From: Methanomassiliicoccaceae archaeon UBA71
GTDB taxonomy: Archaea > Thermoplasmatota > Thermoplasmata > Methanomassiliicoccales > Methanomethylophilaceae
Assembly: GCA_002504405.1 (NCBI GenBank)
Contig: DARO01000012.1
Location: forward strand, 1 to 64,000
Reading direction: 5' to 3'
DNA length: 64,000 nucleotides
The notes beneath the pieces were generated by a model, which was not told the DNA's origin, searched no databases, and was given only the letters and a program-made list of their open reading frames with translations. The translations under genes and the position numbers were made by a program. Of the stretch, positions 51,996 to 60,262 are shown one piece after another; the first letter of the stretch is position 1, and each line of letters opens with the position of its first letter.

Positions 51996-52733
51996 TTAAT
52001 TCAAGAGTCTCTCGATTCTCGGCTGTATCTCGGAAACCGATTTCAGGAACTCAGAACCGTTTTCGTCATCGATCCATCTGTCAAAGTCGATCGTCATCGA
52101 TTCCTTATCGACGTATTTTTCATAGTTAAGAAGCAGACGTATCTGATCCGGATGGGACTTGAACAGATCGTACAGATGGTTGCGTTCGTCGAATCTGAGA
52201 TAACGCCTATTCCAACTGTTGGCTTCTACAAATCCTAGGTCCTTTACAGTCCTGCATTCCGAAAGACTGTGAACCGGATCATCTGAGATGGGAGCCTTTT
52301 CTGAGACAATGCCTGCGACATATTTGCGAATAGAATCGGCGTATCCTGGATTCATGATACCTAAGCAACATTCCATCCAGTGTTCTGAAAAATAATTCAG
52401 GGAGTAGATGGAGAATGCCTCGCATATCGTTTCCTCGAACCATTTCAGCACGTAATTCTTATCCGTTTTATTGTGTCTCATGGCGTAATGACACATCTCG
52501 TGGGATAGCTGATAGATCACCTGACACCAGCTACTGTCGTTTGCTTTTATCCATATCTCAATCGGAGATTTGTTGTTGACAAGCATCGGAGCTTTTTCGT
52601 GATTAGTCCGTATCACATTGCAATTCTCTGACGCCATGGCTTCAGGTCCGAAAACACCTGAACATAATTCGTACTGATGACAAAACAAAATTTGGGAACA
52701 GGATCCGATACCATTTAGATGGAAATGGTTCAT
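51996..52733 (-). CDS. HExxH zinc metalloprotease-like protein
   Basis: 245 residues. HEMCH in IYQLSHEMCHYAMRHN (about residues 78-82), followed about 20 residues later by WFEETICEAFSIYSL, gives the HExxH...E layout of gluzincin-type proteases. No signal peptide or membrane segment. AT-rich gene in the same cluster and direction as the RES-like gene. A toxin, a defence effector or a processing enzyme are all possible. Confidence 0.6.
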   Translation of the reverse strand: MNHFHLNGIGSCSQILFCHQYELCSGVFGPEAMASENCNVIRTNHEKAPMLVNNKSPIEIWIKANDSSWCQVIYQLSHEMCHYAMRHNKTDKNYVLKWFEETICEAFSIYSLNYFSEHWMECCLGIMNPGYADSIRKYVAGIVSEKAPISDDPVHSLSECRTVKDLGFVEANSWNRRYLRFDERNHLYDLFKSHPDQIRLLLNYEKYVDKESMTIDFDRWIDDENGSEFLKSVSEIQPRIERLLN

Positions 52734-52769
52734 AACAATAGAATAAATAGGAAAATGCGAAATTAATCC

Positions 52770-53711
52770 TTACCGATGAGTTGATGAATGCAACAATCCA
52801 CTCATCAATTCAAGACTTGCCGGTACAGGTTCATTTCTCCGCTGAACCTGACAACATATGGATACGCGTTTCATGTCATCAAACATCTTCAAAGGCCATG
52901 AGACATTTAGACGATTCATTTCGTCATAAACTCTGCGAACAGCCTCATTGATCATCCTGGCATATGGTTCATAGAAAAATGCTTTGTTTTTATCAAAATC
53001 GAATTCTACGAGCCCGTTGACACCGCTAAGATATACTTTGTCGAATCTGCGTTCATATTCTGACTGAATGTTTTCAAACTCTTCCATGAAGTCAAGAATC
53101 ACGTTTGTGATATCGGAGACGAATCCCGGAAAAATGATGAATAGGTGAGTGTGTTTTGTTTCTTTGTATTTCTGCAGTTTAGGTAACTTATCCTTCAGAC
53201 AGATTCTTGCTTCACTGTATGCACGATATGGGTTGTCAAAAAACTCATTGGGGATTGAATTCTCAGCTTCATGACACAATCCAATGTAGGTAAGGCCACG
53301 AATTTTGTCCTTCTTATCTTCGTTCAATTCATCGATGTTGAATTTACAATATTCATGAGGAATTTTCCATTGTCTGATTGTCCGATTTTTTGGATTATAT
53401 GCAAAGTAGATTCCTGTCACTTCATCTCTGAAATGCATCTCGCTGTTGAAATCGAACCGCATGTCCAGAGCATCGCCAAGTGTTTTGATCTTGGAAATCT
53501 TCTCTGAACTATAGTCCTTATCTGCTTTATCCATGGCATATGTGACTTCCAAACCGAGTTCACCATCGGGATTACCGTCTTTATCCGATGTGATCCAATC
53601 CGGGAAATCCTCATGGATCAGATTTTGCGGGTATCCTGGAACAGTCAACACCAGCGTATATGCCGCATAATGCTCCGATACATCCTTGGATGTCATTTTG
53701 GAATCAGTCAT
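52770..53711 (-). CDS. Hypothetical protein, AT-rich cluster
   Basis: 313 residues. The region DGELGLEVTYAMDKADKDY (about residues 48-66) has a Glu-x-Thr strand like restriction-endonuclease-type folds, and HTHLFIIFPGFVSD is a hydrophobic core strand, but I cannot fix a family. No membrane segments. It is the first gene of the three-gene minus-strand cluster; spacing of 36 nt to the metalloprotease gene suggests one transcript. Confidence 0.5.
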   Translation of the reverse strand: MTDSKMTSKDVSEHYAAYTLVLTVPGYPQNLIHEDFPDWITSDKDGNPDGELGLEVTYAMDKADKDYSSEKISKIKTLGDALDMRFDFNSEMHFRDEVTGIYFAYNPKNRTIRQWKIPHEYCKFNIDELNEDKKDKIRGLTYIGLCHEAENSIPNEFFDNPYRAYSEARICLKDKLPKLQKYKETKHTHLFIIFPGFVSDITNVILDFMEEFENIQSEYERRFDKVYLSGVNGLVEFDFDKNKAFFYEPYARMINEAVRRVYDEMNRLNVSWPLKMFDDMKRVSICCQVQRRNEPVPASLELMSGLLHSSTHR

Positions 53712-53789
53712 AGAGTCTTCTCCGTTGTTGTATTAAAAACGATTCGTACGTGATAGTGAGATACTGAACCTATGATGAATTCTCATCGA

Positions 53790-53996
53790 TCATTCTGATT
53801 CTTCGATCACAATCTCCGCATTGGGCGCGTGAGAGCCTATGCTGGCGATGCCTTTTATACATGAGGACTTGTCGGCATACACCTGGGACACGGCTATGAT
53901 CTCGCCGTTCGAAGCCTTGAGCTTGAACCTCGGCTTGCCGCCAACATCGAGGTAGACCTCGTACTTGGGATGCTTGAGTACCTCGTAGCCTTCCAC
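53790..53996 (-). CDS. DUF1508 (YegP-like) small protein
   Basis: 68 residues. KYEVYLDVGGKPRFKLKASNGEIIAVSQVYADKSSC and GIASIGSHAPNAEI match DUF1508/YegP, a small beta protein of unknown function, often linked with stress and mobile elements. One repeat is present; YegP usually has two. Confidence 0.75.
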   Translation of the reverse strand: MEGYEVLKHPKYEVYLDVGGKPRFKLKASNGEIIAVSQVYADKSSCIKGIASIGSHAPNAEIVIEESE

Positions 53997-54167
53997 GGTC
54001 TGGTCCTCGACAGGTGCGGCGCAGTTTTTGCGGATGCTCCTGCTTCGGAGGTGATCCGATCCGAGGCCGTGCTTTCAGGCCTGTAATACGGTTGAATGAG
54101 ATTCGATGGTGGAAACCAGGCGACTCTTGGAACTTCTATATAAACAAGAGTCTGCGATGCTTCGAAT

Positions 54168-55646
54168 TCAGACCTCTGATGCCATCTGGTCCGCCGTGTT
54201 CCCGAAGGCATCGCGCTGTCTTCTGAGGAAGTACTTGTCGGGCTCCTCGAACGGATTGGCCATGACGAGGTCGTCGTCCATGGGGAGTCCGAGGTCGAGG
54301 GTGCAGACCGTAAGCGGGCACATCCTGGAGAAATCGGCGATCGTAAGATTCTCGTCCCTGAGCCTGGACTTGAACGACTGGAAGATGTTCCTTACCAGCT
54401 CGAAGTCCTCGGCGAAGACGACCACCGGGTCGTCCCTGATGTATCTGATGTACGTTCCGACGCAGTCGTGGTGGCCATCGTACGTCCTGAGGAGTTTATG
54501 GCACTCCCTGCAGACGCGGATCTTGTACTGCCTGTACACCCCAAGGGTACGGATATTGCGCTTGGAAGCACCGCCCCAGTACCTGATCTTGAACTCCACT
54601 GAAAGCGACTTCATGGTCCACTGCTCCCAGTCGATTCCGGAGAGGTCTCCGAGCATCCTGCCCCTCCCCTCACCCTTCTCGTTGTAGTCCCTCTCGGTGT
54701 ACGATGCACCGGGCGATAGCAGACCGGGGACCATCATGTCCAGCATCTTCAGATCCCAATCGATGTCGTCTGGGTCCTTCTCGGCCATCCCGAGGCCCAT
54801 GTGGGTGGTGAGGTACGCTGCGGTATGCCTGATGCTCCTTATCTTCTCCCTGGCGTGGACCTTCTTGATGAGCCATCCGGGATTCTGTTTCCTGAACTCC
54901 GTCGTGTCGATGCGACCGTAGCACAGGATGTGAAAGTGCGGGGAGAACTCCCACTCGTCCTCCTTCTGGCGCCAGGGATGGAAGATGGTGACCCCTGCGG
55001 TGGCACCGAATGCGACCATGGAGTCGTCGACATGCCTGCAGAGGTCGTCGAACTCCGGCTTGGTCTGGCAGAGCATCTTCACGAGATCTTGAGGAGGGGA
55101 CACCACCCAGTGACCGATGTCGCCAACGCGGATGCCCTTCTTCTCGCTGAGCACCTTGTACTCAAGAAGCTGCCTCTCTATCTGGACCCCGCGCTTGAGG
55201 GCGGTGTCGTTCATGCACTTCGGACATCTGAGGGACCAGCAGTGCCTGCGCTTGCCCTTGCAGTGATGCTCCGGATCCTCCGGACAGGCGGAGTAGACGA
55301 TGCCCCCCATCGGGGAGCGGATGAAGCCGCAGCCCTTCCTGTCGGGACGCGTGAGATCGTGGGCGGGCATGCACCAAGAGATGTACTGGCGGTAGGGCCC
55401 GGGACCTTCCTGCCCGATATCCTCTGAGAGCCCTTCCTGAACCCCTTCATGAGCATCATCCTCCGACTCATCCCGCGGATGAAGTCTAAGGTACTCTATG
55501 GCAGGATACACGGCGCTCTCGAAAGGCAGCTCCCTGACGTAGCGCATGACCGGGTGCTCATGGTCGGCGGTAATCCTGTAGAGGAGCTCGTCGTAATCTG
55601 TTTCCGGGACGCCTGCGGCCACCCCGTGAGAATGTTGCTCTGTCAT
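54168..55646 (-). CDS. rep: HUH-type rolling-circle replication initiator (Rep)
   Basis: 492 residues. Three Rep motifs are visible: motif I around GHWVVSPP (178-185), the HUH motif PHFHILCYG with His-Phe-His at 237-239, and the Tyr motif HTAAYLTTHMG (274-284), where Tyr278 is the likely DNA nucleophile. Cysteine pairs around residues 136-144 (CWSLRCPKC) and near residue 390 suggest zinc binding. Such proteins nick the double-strand origin of archaeal and bacterial plasmids. Its position at the end of the element opposite the integrase supports an integrated plasmid. A stem-loop upstream (55678-55707) could be the origin. Confidence 0.85.
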   Translation of the reverse strand: MTEQHSHGVAAGVPETDYDELLYRITADHEHPVMRYVRELPFESAVYPAIEYLRLHPRDESEDDAHEGVQEGLSEDIGQEGPGPYRQYISWCMPAHDLTRPDRKGCGFIRSPMGGIVYSACPEDPEHHCKGKRRHCWSLRCPKCMNDTALKRGVQIERQLLEYKVLSEKKGIRVGDIGHWVVSPPQDLVKMLCQTKPEFDDLCRHVDDSMVAFGATAGVTIFHPWRQKEDEWEFSPHFHILCYGRIDTTEFRKQNPGWLIKKVHAREKIRSIRHTAAYLTTHMGLGMAEKDPDDIDWDLKMLDMMVPGLLSPGASYTERDYNEKGEGRGRMLGDLSGIDWEQWTMKSLSVEFKIRYWGGASKRNIRTLGVYRQYKIRVCRECHKLLRTYDGHHDCVGTYIRYIRDDPVVVFAEDFELVRNIFQSFKSRLRDENLTIADFSRMCPLTVCTLDLGLPMDDDLVMANPFEEPDKYFLRRQRDAFGNTADQMASEV

Positions 55647-55677
55647 GCTATCGAAAAAGGTTAGTGCTCGGCGCTAG

Positions 55678-55707
55678 CCCGCGTACGGCGGAGCCGTGGC
55701 ACGCGGG
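55678..55707. other. GC-rich stem-loop upstream of rep, candidate double-strand origin
   Basis: CCCGCGT (55678-55684) pairs with ACGCGGG (55701-55707), and inside it ACGGC (55685-55689) pairs with GCCGT (55693-55697) around GGA, leaving a three-base bulge. It lies 32 nt before the rep start. Rolling-circle origins are often stem-loops next to rep, so an origin is plausible; a terminator or RNA element is the alternative. Confidence 0.45.
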
Positions 55708-55791
55708 CGTCGCCCCTCGCACCCCGTTAGTCTGAGATATGCGGGCTGCAGATGATATGAAATCATGAGGGACTCGCGCCTGAGCTCGTTC

Positions 55792-56146
55792 TCACTGCGT
55801 AGCCGATACCTCCCTCATCCTCCTGAGGACCTTGTCCATGTCGATCTCCTTCTTCGGGACCTCGACACCCTCCAGGGCCTCGGACATCCTGCACAGGAAG
55901 CTCCCGAAGCTTCCTATGAGGTCACCGTCCACAGGCATGCGGACGTACTTCCCGTCCACCATGAGGACAATCTTCGGAATCGGGTCCAGATGTCTGCGAC
56001 CCCTTGTCGAAGGGAGTCACGAGCTTCAGGGCCATGAACAGGTGGCCCTCCCTGAAGGACATCAGGGTCTCCTTCCTCGGCTGCCTCGACACAGGCTCTG
56101 CCTGTCCGAGCAGCTCCGTCGCTCTCGCTGCGATCTCATCTACCAT
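55792..56146 (-). pseudogene. Small element-borne gene with a frameshift
   Basis: From ATG 56146 the frame reads MVDEIAARATELLGQ, REGHLFMALKLVTPFDKG and then leaves the pattern near 55995. A +1 shift there gives DPIPKIVLMVDGKYVRMPVDG, SFGSFLCRMSEALEGVEVP and DMDKVLRRMREVSATQ, ending at 55792. The joined product would be about 117 residues of unknown family, probably a plasmid accessory protein. The 355-nt length is one base more than a multiple of three. Confidence 0.5.
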
Positions 56147-56366
56147 CGTATGCTCCTTGTCTTCAGCCTGACACAGGCAGGCATCAGCTTCCGGCTCTGA
56201 CGCGGAGCTACCACGATCCGGTAGTCTTTCGTTCGATTGGGTTTTGAATCGGAACCACACCTGCGGAGCCACCGTTCCCGGACGGGTTCAGCTGAACCGG
56301 TATGCTGGGAAACCAGGCCCCACATTCGATTCCCAAGGGCCTTACTGGCAAGAAGGGGAGTGAAGT

Positions 56367-56384
56367 CGGGCGGGCCCACTCATC
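56367..56384. repeat. attR: 18-bp direct repeat of the tRNA-Pro 3' end
   Basis: Identical to 23146-23163 over 18 bp. The preceding bases do not continue the tRNA, so this is the truncated copy that marks the far end of the integrated element. Confidence 0.75.
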
Positions 56385-56415
56385 TTATTGTCTGATCTGT
56401 TGACCGACAGTCCTT

Positions 56416-56694
56416 TTATCCCGTCAAGTTCGCAACCAGAACCGTAGTCTCGTTCGAGACTGTTGCCTCAACTCCCCCCATTACATCCGGGTACACCCAG
56501 ACCTGCATCTCCGAAGACACTCTATGGAAGCACCTTATTTCCAATGCCACATTGCTGTTCTGCAAGGGAACGATACTCGCATGAATCGCCCTGCTCATCC
56601 TGTAAGACATATCATGGTTGCCCCACCATATTTCCACAAGGTCAACGATCTTCCTAAATGATTCGAAAATCAAAGGATTTCTGTTGATATTCAT
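56416..56694 (-). CDS. Hypothetical protein outside attR
   Basis: 92 residues, start ATG 56694, divergent from the MFS gene across a 69-nt AT-rich spacer. It reads as a small mixed alpha/beta protein (VALEIRCFHRVSSEMQVWVYPD, VEATVSNETTVLVANLTG). No family recognised. It is the first gene beyond the integrated element, so it belongs to the original chromosome. Confidence 0.5.
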   Translation of the reverse strand: MNINRNPLIFESFRKIVDLVEIWWGNHDMSYRMSRAIHASIVPLQNSNVALEIRCFHRVSSEMQVWVYPDVMGGVEATVSNETTVLVANLTG

Positions 56695-56733
56695 TATGAA
56701 AATGATATCGTTGAGTCATTTGTTCGGAAATGT

Positions 56734-56741
56734 GTATATAT
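56734..56741 (+). promoter_or_regulatory. TATA box of the MFS transporter gene
   Basis: GTATATAT lies 23-30 nt before ATG 56764. The earlier in-frame ATG 56743 touches the TATA box itself, so the transcript probably begins at or next to ATG 56764 and is leaderless. Confidence 0.55.
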
Positions 56742-56763
56742 AATGTCAATTTGGACGAAGAAC

Positions 56764-57954
56764 ATGCAGAGTTCCACTAGATTGACAAAGAAAAGTGAAT
56801 CTGGTGTGAAGGCAGCACTTCTTACATGTTCCATGCTCATTCTGATGGGCGGAGCTGCCGTGACACCAGGACTCCCGGGGATGGAAGCCCATTTCGCCGG
56901 ATACGAAAACCTCACCTCCCTGATCATAACCCTGCCCCATCTGGCCGTCGCCATCGTCGGATTCCTCATGGGGATGCTCGTGGACAGGTACGGGAAGGTC
57001 CGCATGCTGGTCCTGTCCCTCCTAATATTCATCGTAACCGGAACGGGCTCGTACTTCCTGGACAACATCTACGCGATACTGGTCCTCCGTTTCCTCCTGG
57101 GATTCGGACTCGCCGGGATCGTTTGCACGGTGACATCCCTCATAGGCTGCTACTACACGGGGCAGCAGAGGGTCAGGATGCTCGGGCTGCAGTCCGCGTC
57201 CATGGGAGTCGGCGTGCTGATCCTGGAGGTTCTCGGCGGTACCCTCGCCGACATGAACTGGAACGCCCCGTTCCTGGTCTACCTTATCGGTGTCCCCTTC
57301 CTGATGCTCGTCCTCATCTTCCTGAGGGAGCCGGAGACCGAGACACCCGATGCCATCCAGGACAACGGAGCCAAGAACGACGTCAAGACAATAGCGTCCT
57401 GCTACATCGCCGTGCTTGTGGGGATGATAGTCATCTTCTCCATCCCCACGAAGATGCCCTCGTACATGGAGGTGCAGCTCGGCGTGTCCGCCACTATGAT
57501 GGGACTGTTCCTCGGATTCCATGGGATAGGCAACGCCGTGTTCTCTTGCCTCCACAGGAGGTTCTCCACGGTGCTCTCGTCCATGCACCTCATCGTGATT
57601 TCGTTCTTGCTGCTTGCCGTGTCCCTGTCCCTCCCCATGCTGGTTGCGGAGTCGGTCCCCGTGTGCCTGTTCACCCTTGTCGTCTCCGGATTCGCGGTCG
57701 GCCTCATCGTCCCGTCCGTGGCGAACCCGATCGTTGTCGCATCGTCCCCGTCCCATCGCGGAAAGGTCATGGGGCTATACGCCGTGTTCCTGAACCTGGG
57801 CCAGTTCGCGATATCGCTCGTGAGCATACCCATACTGGGATTCGTCGACGGGTCGTACCCTGAGATGTTCGCCGTGTTCGCGCTTATCGCGGTCGTCATG
57901 GCGGTCGCCATGCTCGCCGTCTCCGTGCCGAGCAGGAATAAGACCACTGCCTGA
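56764..57954 (+). CDS. Major facilitator superfamily transporter
   Basis: 396 residues from ATG 56764, twelve predicted transmembrane helices. The loop between helices 2 and 3 reads GMLVDRYGKVRM, the MFS signature (Gly-x3-Asp-x2-Gly-x2-Arg). The end is SVPSRNKTTA. Substrate unknown; the closest general likeness is to drug-efflux-type or nitrate/nitrite-type MFS carriers, which sequence alone does not settle. The start is set by the TATA box. Confidence 0.88.
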   Translation: MQSSTRLTKKSESGVKAALLTCSMLILMGGAAVTPGLPGMEAHFAGYENLTSLIITLPHLAVAIVGFLMGMLVDRYGKVRMLVLSLLIFIVTGTGSYFLDNIYAILVLRFLLGFGLAGIVCTVTSLIGCYYTGQQRVRMLGLQSASMGVGVLILEVLGGTLADMNWNAPFLVYLIGVPFLMLVLIFLREPETETPDAIQDNGAKNDVKTIASCYIAVLVGMIVIFSIPTKMPSYMEVQLGVSATMMGLFLGFHGIGNAVFSCLHRRFSTVLSSMHLIVISFLLLAVSLSLPMLVAESVPVCLFTLVVSGFAVGLIVPSVANPIVVASSPSHRGKVMGLYAVFLNLGQFAISLVSIPILGFVDGSYPEMFAVFALIAVVMAVAMLAVSVPSRNKTTA

Positions 57955-57982
57955 GACCACAGGCAGGACCTCCAACACCTTG

Positions 57983-58002
57983 GACGGGGGCGACCCCGTC
58001 CT
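57983..58002 (+). terminator. Hairpin with GCGA tetraloop after the MFS gene
   Basis: Perfect 8-bp arms GGACGGGG and CCCCGTCC around a GNRA-type GCGA loop, 28 nt after the MFS stop and followed by CTACCCTTTAAA. It may act as a transcript 3'-end stabiliser or terminator. Confidence 0.4.
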
Positions 58003-58147
58003 ACCCTTTAAAGGCAGCTGTCTGCTACTTATCCGTTCCATCATGATTGCAGACGCTGGCACCTTCCTGAAAACGATGAATGTCTAGATCGCATCCGAAT
58101 CCGATGCAGACAGCCGGAAGCCTTGGCATTCCGGCCTGCGACAGGAG

Positions 58148-58270
58148 ATGGTCAGCATATACTGCAGGCATTGCGGGATGGAACCCTCTGGAATCGGGAT
58201 ACCGCCCCTCGTGCGGTATTTCGACAGAAACCACGGTCCGCACGCCATGAAATCCGGCGGGGACGGCTAA
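58148..58270 (+). pseudogene. Short zinc-ribbon fragment upstream of TM2 remnant
   Basis: 40 codons from ATG 58148 to TAA 58268-58270: IYCRHCGMEPSG at the start is half a zinc ribbon, then FDRNHGPHAMKSGGDG. Zinc-ribbon plus TM2 is a common gene layout, so this is probably the 5' end of the decayed gene that follows. Confidence 0.35.
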
Positions 58271-58290
58271 GGTCCGATGTCGCATCGGTA

Positions 58291-58590
58291 ATGGTGAACA
58301 AGAAGAGCGGAAGGCTGGCCATCGTCATGTCGGTCCTGATTACCGGTCTCGGGCAGATGTATGCGGGCAAAGCCGCGAGGAGAGCTGCCATGCTCATGTG
58401 CCAGATTGCCTGGGCACTTCCTCTCCCTGATGCTGCTAACTTGGAGGCCGTTTACTGGCCCCATGCCGACCCCACCGGTGCCGGCGGTGGCGTCTTTCCT
58501 GATCTGGCTCTATTCGGTATGCGATGCATACAGGTCAGGCTATGAGTGCAACCGAGAGTTGCTGGAAAACGGCGGGCATCCGCCGTGGCG
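58291..58590 (+). pseudogene. TM2-domain protein gene, frameshifted
   Basis: MVNKKSGRLAIVMSVLITGLGQMYAGKAARR (from 58291) is a TM2 domain start, with GLGQMYAGK as the turn motif. Near 58412-58420 the pattern passes into another frame that reads PAVASFLIWLYSVCDAYRSGYECN, the second helix with the conserved DAY. One lost or gained base would rejoin them. The second frame has no stop before the zinc-ribbon gene at 58688, so a fusion product is formally possible but unlikely. Confidence 0.5.
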
Positions 58591-58687
58591 ATGTCCCCGC
58601 GTAACTCGGCCAGAGGCCGTCGGACACGTCCCGCATGACGGCCCGACCGTGAGCAACCATCATATACCAACAGCGGGATTTTGGCTC

Positions 58688-59701
58688 ATGGACTTCGCAC
58701 TGATGTTCTGTCCGTACTGTGGCGGAACTGTCGATTCCAGCGATGGGGAGAGGTATTTATGCCTCGGTTGCGGAAAGGGCATATACTCCGACCGTGAGAA
58801 CATGCGCGCGTTCATTCGCTCCGGCGAACTGGAGGGGAAGTACAACGATTCCCTGAACGCCCTGGGAGATGACAACCCGAAGAAGGCACTGGCCATAGCC
58901 GATGAGATCCAGTCCATGGGCGACGACGGCTTCGACATACACTTCCTCCGCGGCAGCATCTACGCCAACATCGGGGAGGACGGGAAGGCGCTCATCGAAT
59001 GGAAGAAAGGGCTCGAGATGCTAACCGTCTACACCAACATAGACGCGTACATCTGCCTGATGGCCAAGAGCATCGCAGACATGATCTACCTCAAGGAGAG
59101 GGAGTACATAGAGTTCTCACCGATATCGTATATCGACAAGCTGTGCGACGAGATCTACAACAACACGCGCGAGTCCTGCAAATCGTTCTTCTACTACACG
59201 ATCTACAGGGACTACATCACGCTGATGTACAAGCTGGAGGACAGCGGAGAGGAGACGTTCATGGACGTCGTACCAGCGATCTACCGCCGCGTGGTGGGGT
59301 ACCACCGCAACTACTGGTGTCTCGTCCGCATCATCGACGAGTACCTGGCATCCGCCGGGTACAACGCGGACACCTATGAAGACGACGACATGTACGAGTA
59401 CCACATATACGACCTCATGAGGATGTGCTTCAGGAGGTATATCAGGTGCATGACCCCGGACGACATGCACAGGATAATCGACCACTGGGACGACGTGTCG
59501 CTCAAGCAGTTGGAACCCGAGTTCAACTCCCTCTTCAAGGACAAGAGGGATGTCCAGTCGATAATGTCCAGAATCCTGTCGTTCGGAGCCAAGGAGGCGG
59601 CAGAGGACACATCCATGACTGACGACCCTATGGACGCCTATGTGAGGAAGTGCCTGCTGCTCGACGTCTGCCAGTCAGAGGAACCCGAGATGCTCGAGTA
59701 A
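58688..59701 (+). CDS. Zinc-ribbon protein with helical (TPR-like) repeats
   Basis: 337 residues from ATG 58688. N-terminal zinc ribbon FCPYCGGTVDSSDGERYLCLGCG, then TPR-like helices (KKALAIADEIQSMGDDGFDIHFLRGSIYANIGEDGKALIEWKKGLE) and a long helical region to the end. A TATA-like CATATA (58661-58666) about 24 nt before ATG suggests a leaderless transcript and rules out the long upstream extension. Role unknown; probably protein-protein interaction. The last 27 bases overlap the convergent mntP gene. Confidence 0.65.
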   Translation: MDFALMFCPYCGGTVDSSDGERYLCLGCGKGIYSDRENMRAFIRSGELEGKYNDSLNALGDDNPKKALAIADEIQSMGDDGFDIHFLRGSIYANIGEDGKALIEWKKGLEMLTVYTNIDAYICLMAKSIADMIYLKEREYIEFSPISYIDKLCDEIYNNTRESCKSFFYYTIYRDYITLMYKLEDSGEETFMDVVPAIYRRVVGYHRNYWCLVRIIDEYLASAGYNADTYEDDDMYEYHIYDLMRMCFRRYIRCMTPDDMHRIIDHWDDVSLKQLEPEFNSLFKDKRDVQSIMSRILSFGAKEAAEDTSMTDDPMDAYVRKCLLLDVCQSEEPEMLE

Positions 59702-60235
59702 GATCTTGACGCCTATCAGAATCAGGATAACCCCTCCCACTATCTCGGCCTTGTTCCCGAACCTGTCGCCGAACACGGCCCCTGCCTTTACGCCCACCGC
59801 AGAGAGGGCGAACGTAACGGTTCCTATTATCGCCGCCGAGGACAGTATGTCGTCCCCGGTCATTGCCAGGGTTATGCCGACCGCCAGCGCGTCTATGCTC
59901 GTGGCGACCGCGAGAACCAGCATCGTCCTGAACCCGGTCCCGGCATCGATGTCCTCCTCATCTCCGGAGAACGCCTCGCGAAGCATGTTGACTCCTATCA
60001 GCGATAGCAGGAAGAAGGCGATCCAGTGGTCGTAGGCCGATATGCTGTCGTAGAACGACGACCCCAGCAGATAACCGGCTACCGGCATGACCGCCTGGAA
60101 CACGCCGAACCAGAGACCGATGATCACCACGGACCTTAAGCCGGGGCTCCGCATCGCCATCCCCTTGCAGATGGATACCGCGAACGCGTCCATGGCGAGC
60201 CCGACGGCGATCAGGAGCACGGCTAGGAGTTCCAT
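59675..60235 (-). CDS. mntP: Putative manganese efflux pump MntP
   Basis: 186 residues from ATG 60235, six transmembrane helices in two related halves. The conserved acidic motifs GLAMDAFAVSICKG (helix 1) and ATSIDALAVGITLA (helix 4) are those of MntP (DUF204), which exports Mn2+. An in-frame ATG six codons upstream (60253) is less likely. It stands alone, convergent with the zinc-ribbon gene and 27 nt downstream of the DUF1848 gene's end. Confidence 0.9.
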   Translation of the reverse strand: MELLAVLLIAVGLAMDAFAVSICKGMAMRSPGLRSVVIIGLWFGVFQAVMPVAGYLLGSSFYDSISAYDHWIAFFLLSLIGVNMLREAFSGDEEDIDAGTGFRTMLVLAVATSIDALAVGITLAMTGDDILSSAAIIGTVTFALSAVGVKAGAVFGDRFGNKAEIVGGVILILIGVKILLEHLGFL

Positions 60236-60262
60236 GATTGGCGATTCCGGCACCGTATTTAA

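Larger units (their letters stand above)
23146..56384. mobile_element. Integrated plasmid-like element in tRNA-Pro, about 33 kb
   Basis: Bounded by an 18-bp direct repeat, CGGGCGGGCCCACTCATC, at 23146-23163 (covering the last 12 nt of tRNA-Pro plus 6 nt) and at 56367-56384. A tyrosine recombinase gene lies just inside the tRNA end and an HUH rolling-circle replication initiator just inside the other end, so the two would be neighbours in the excised circle. The integrase frame is intact, as in pNOB8-type rather than SSV-type insertion. Cargo: a TetR-headed immunity-gene array and an AT-rich RES/protease cluster. Element boundaries are inferred from the repeats. Confidence 0.8.
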
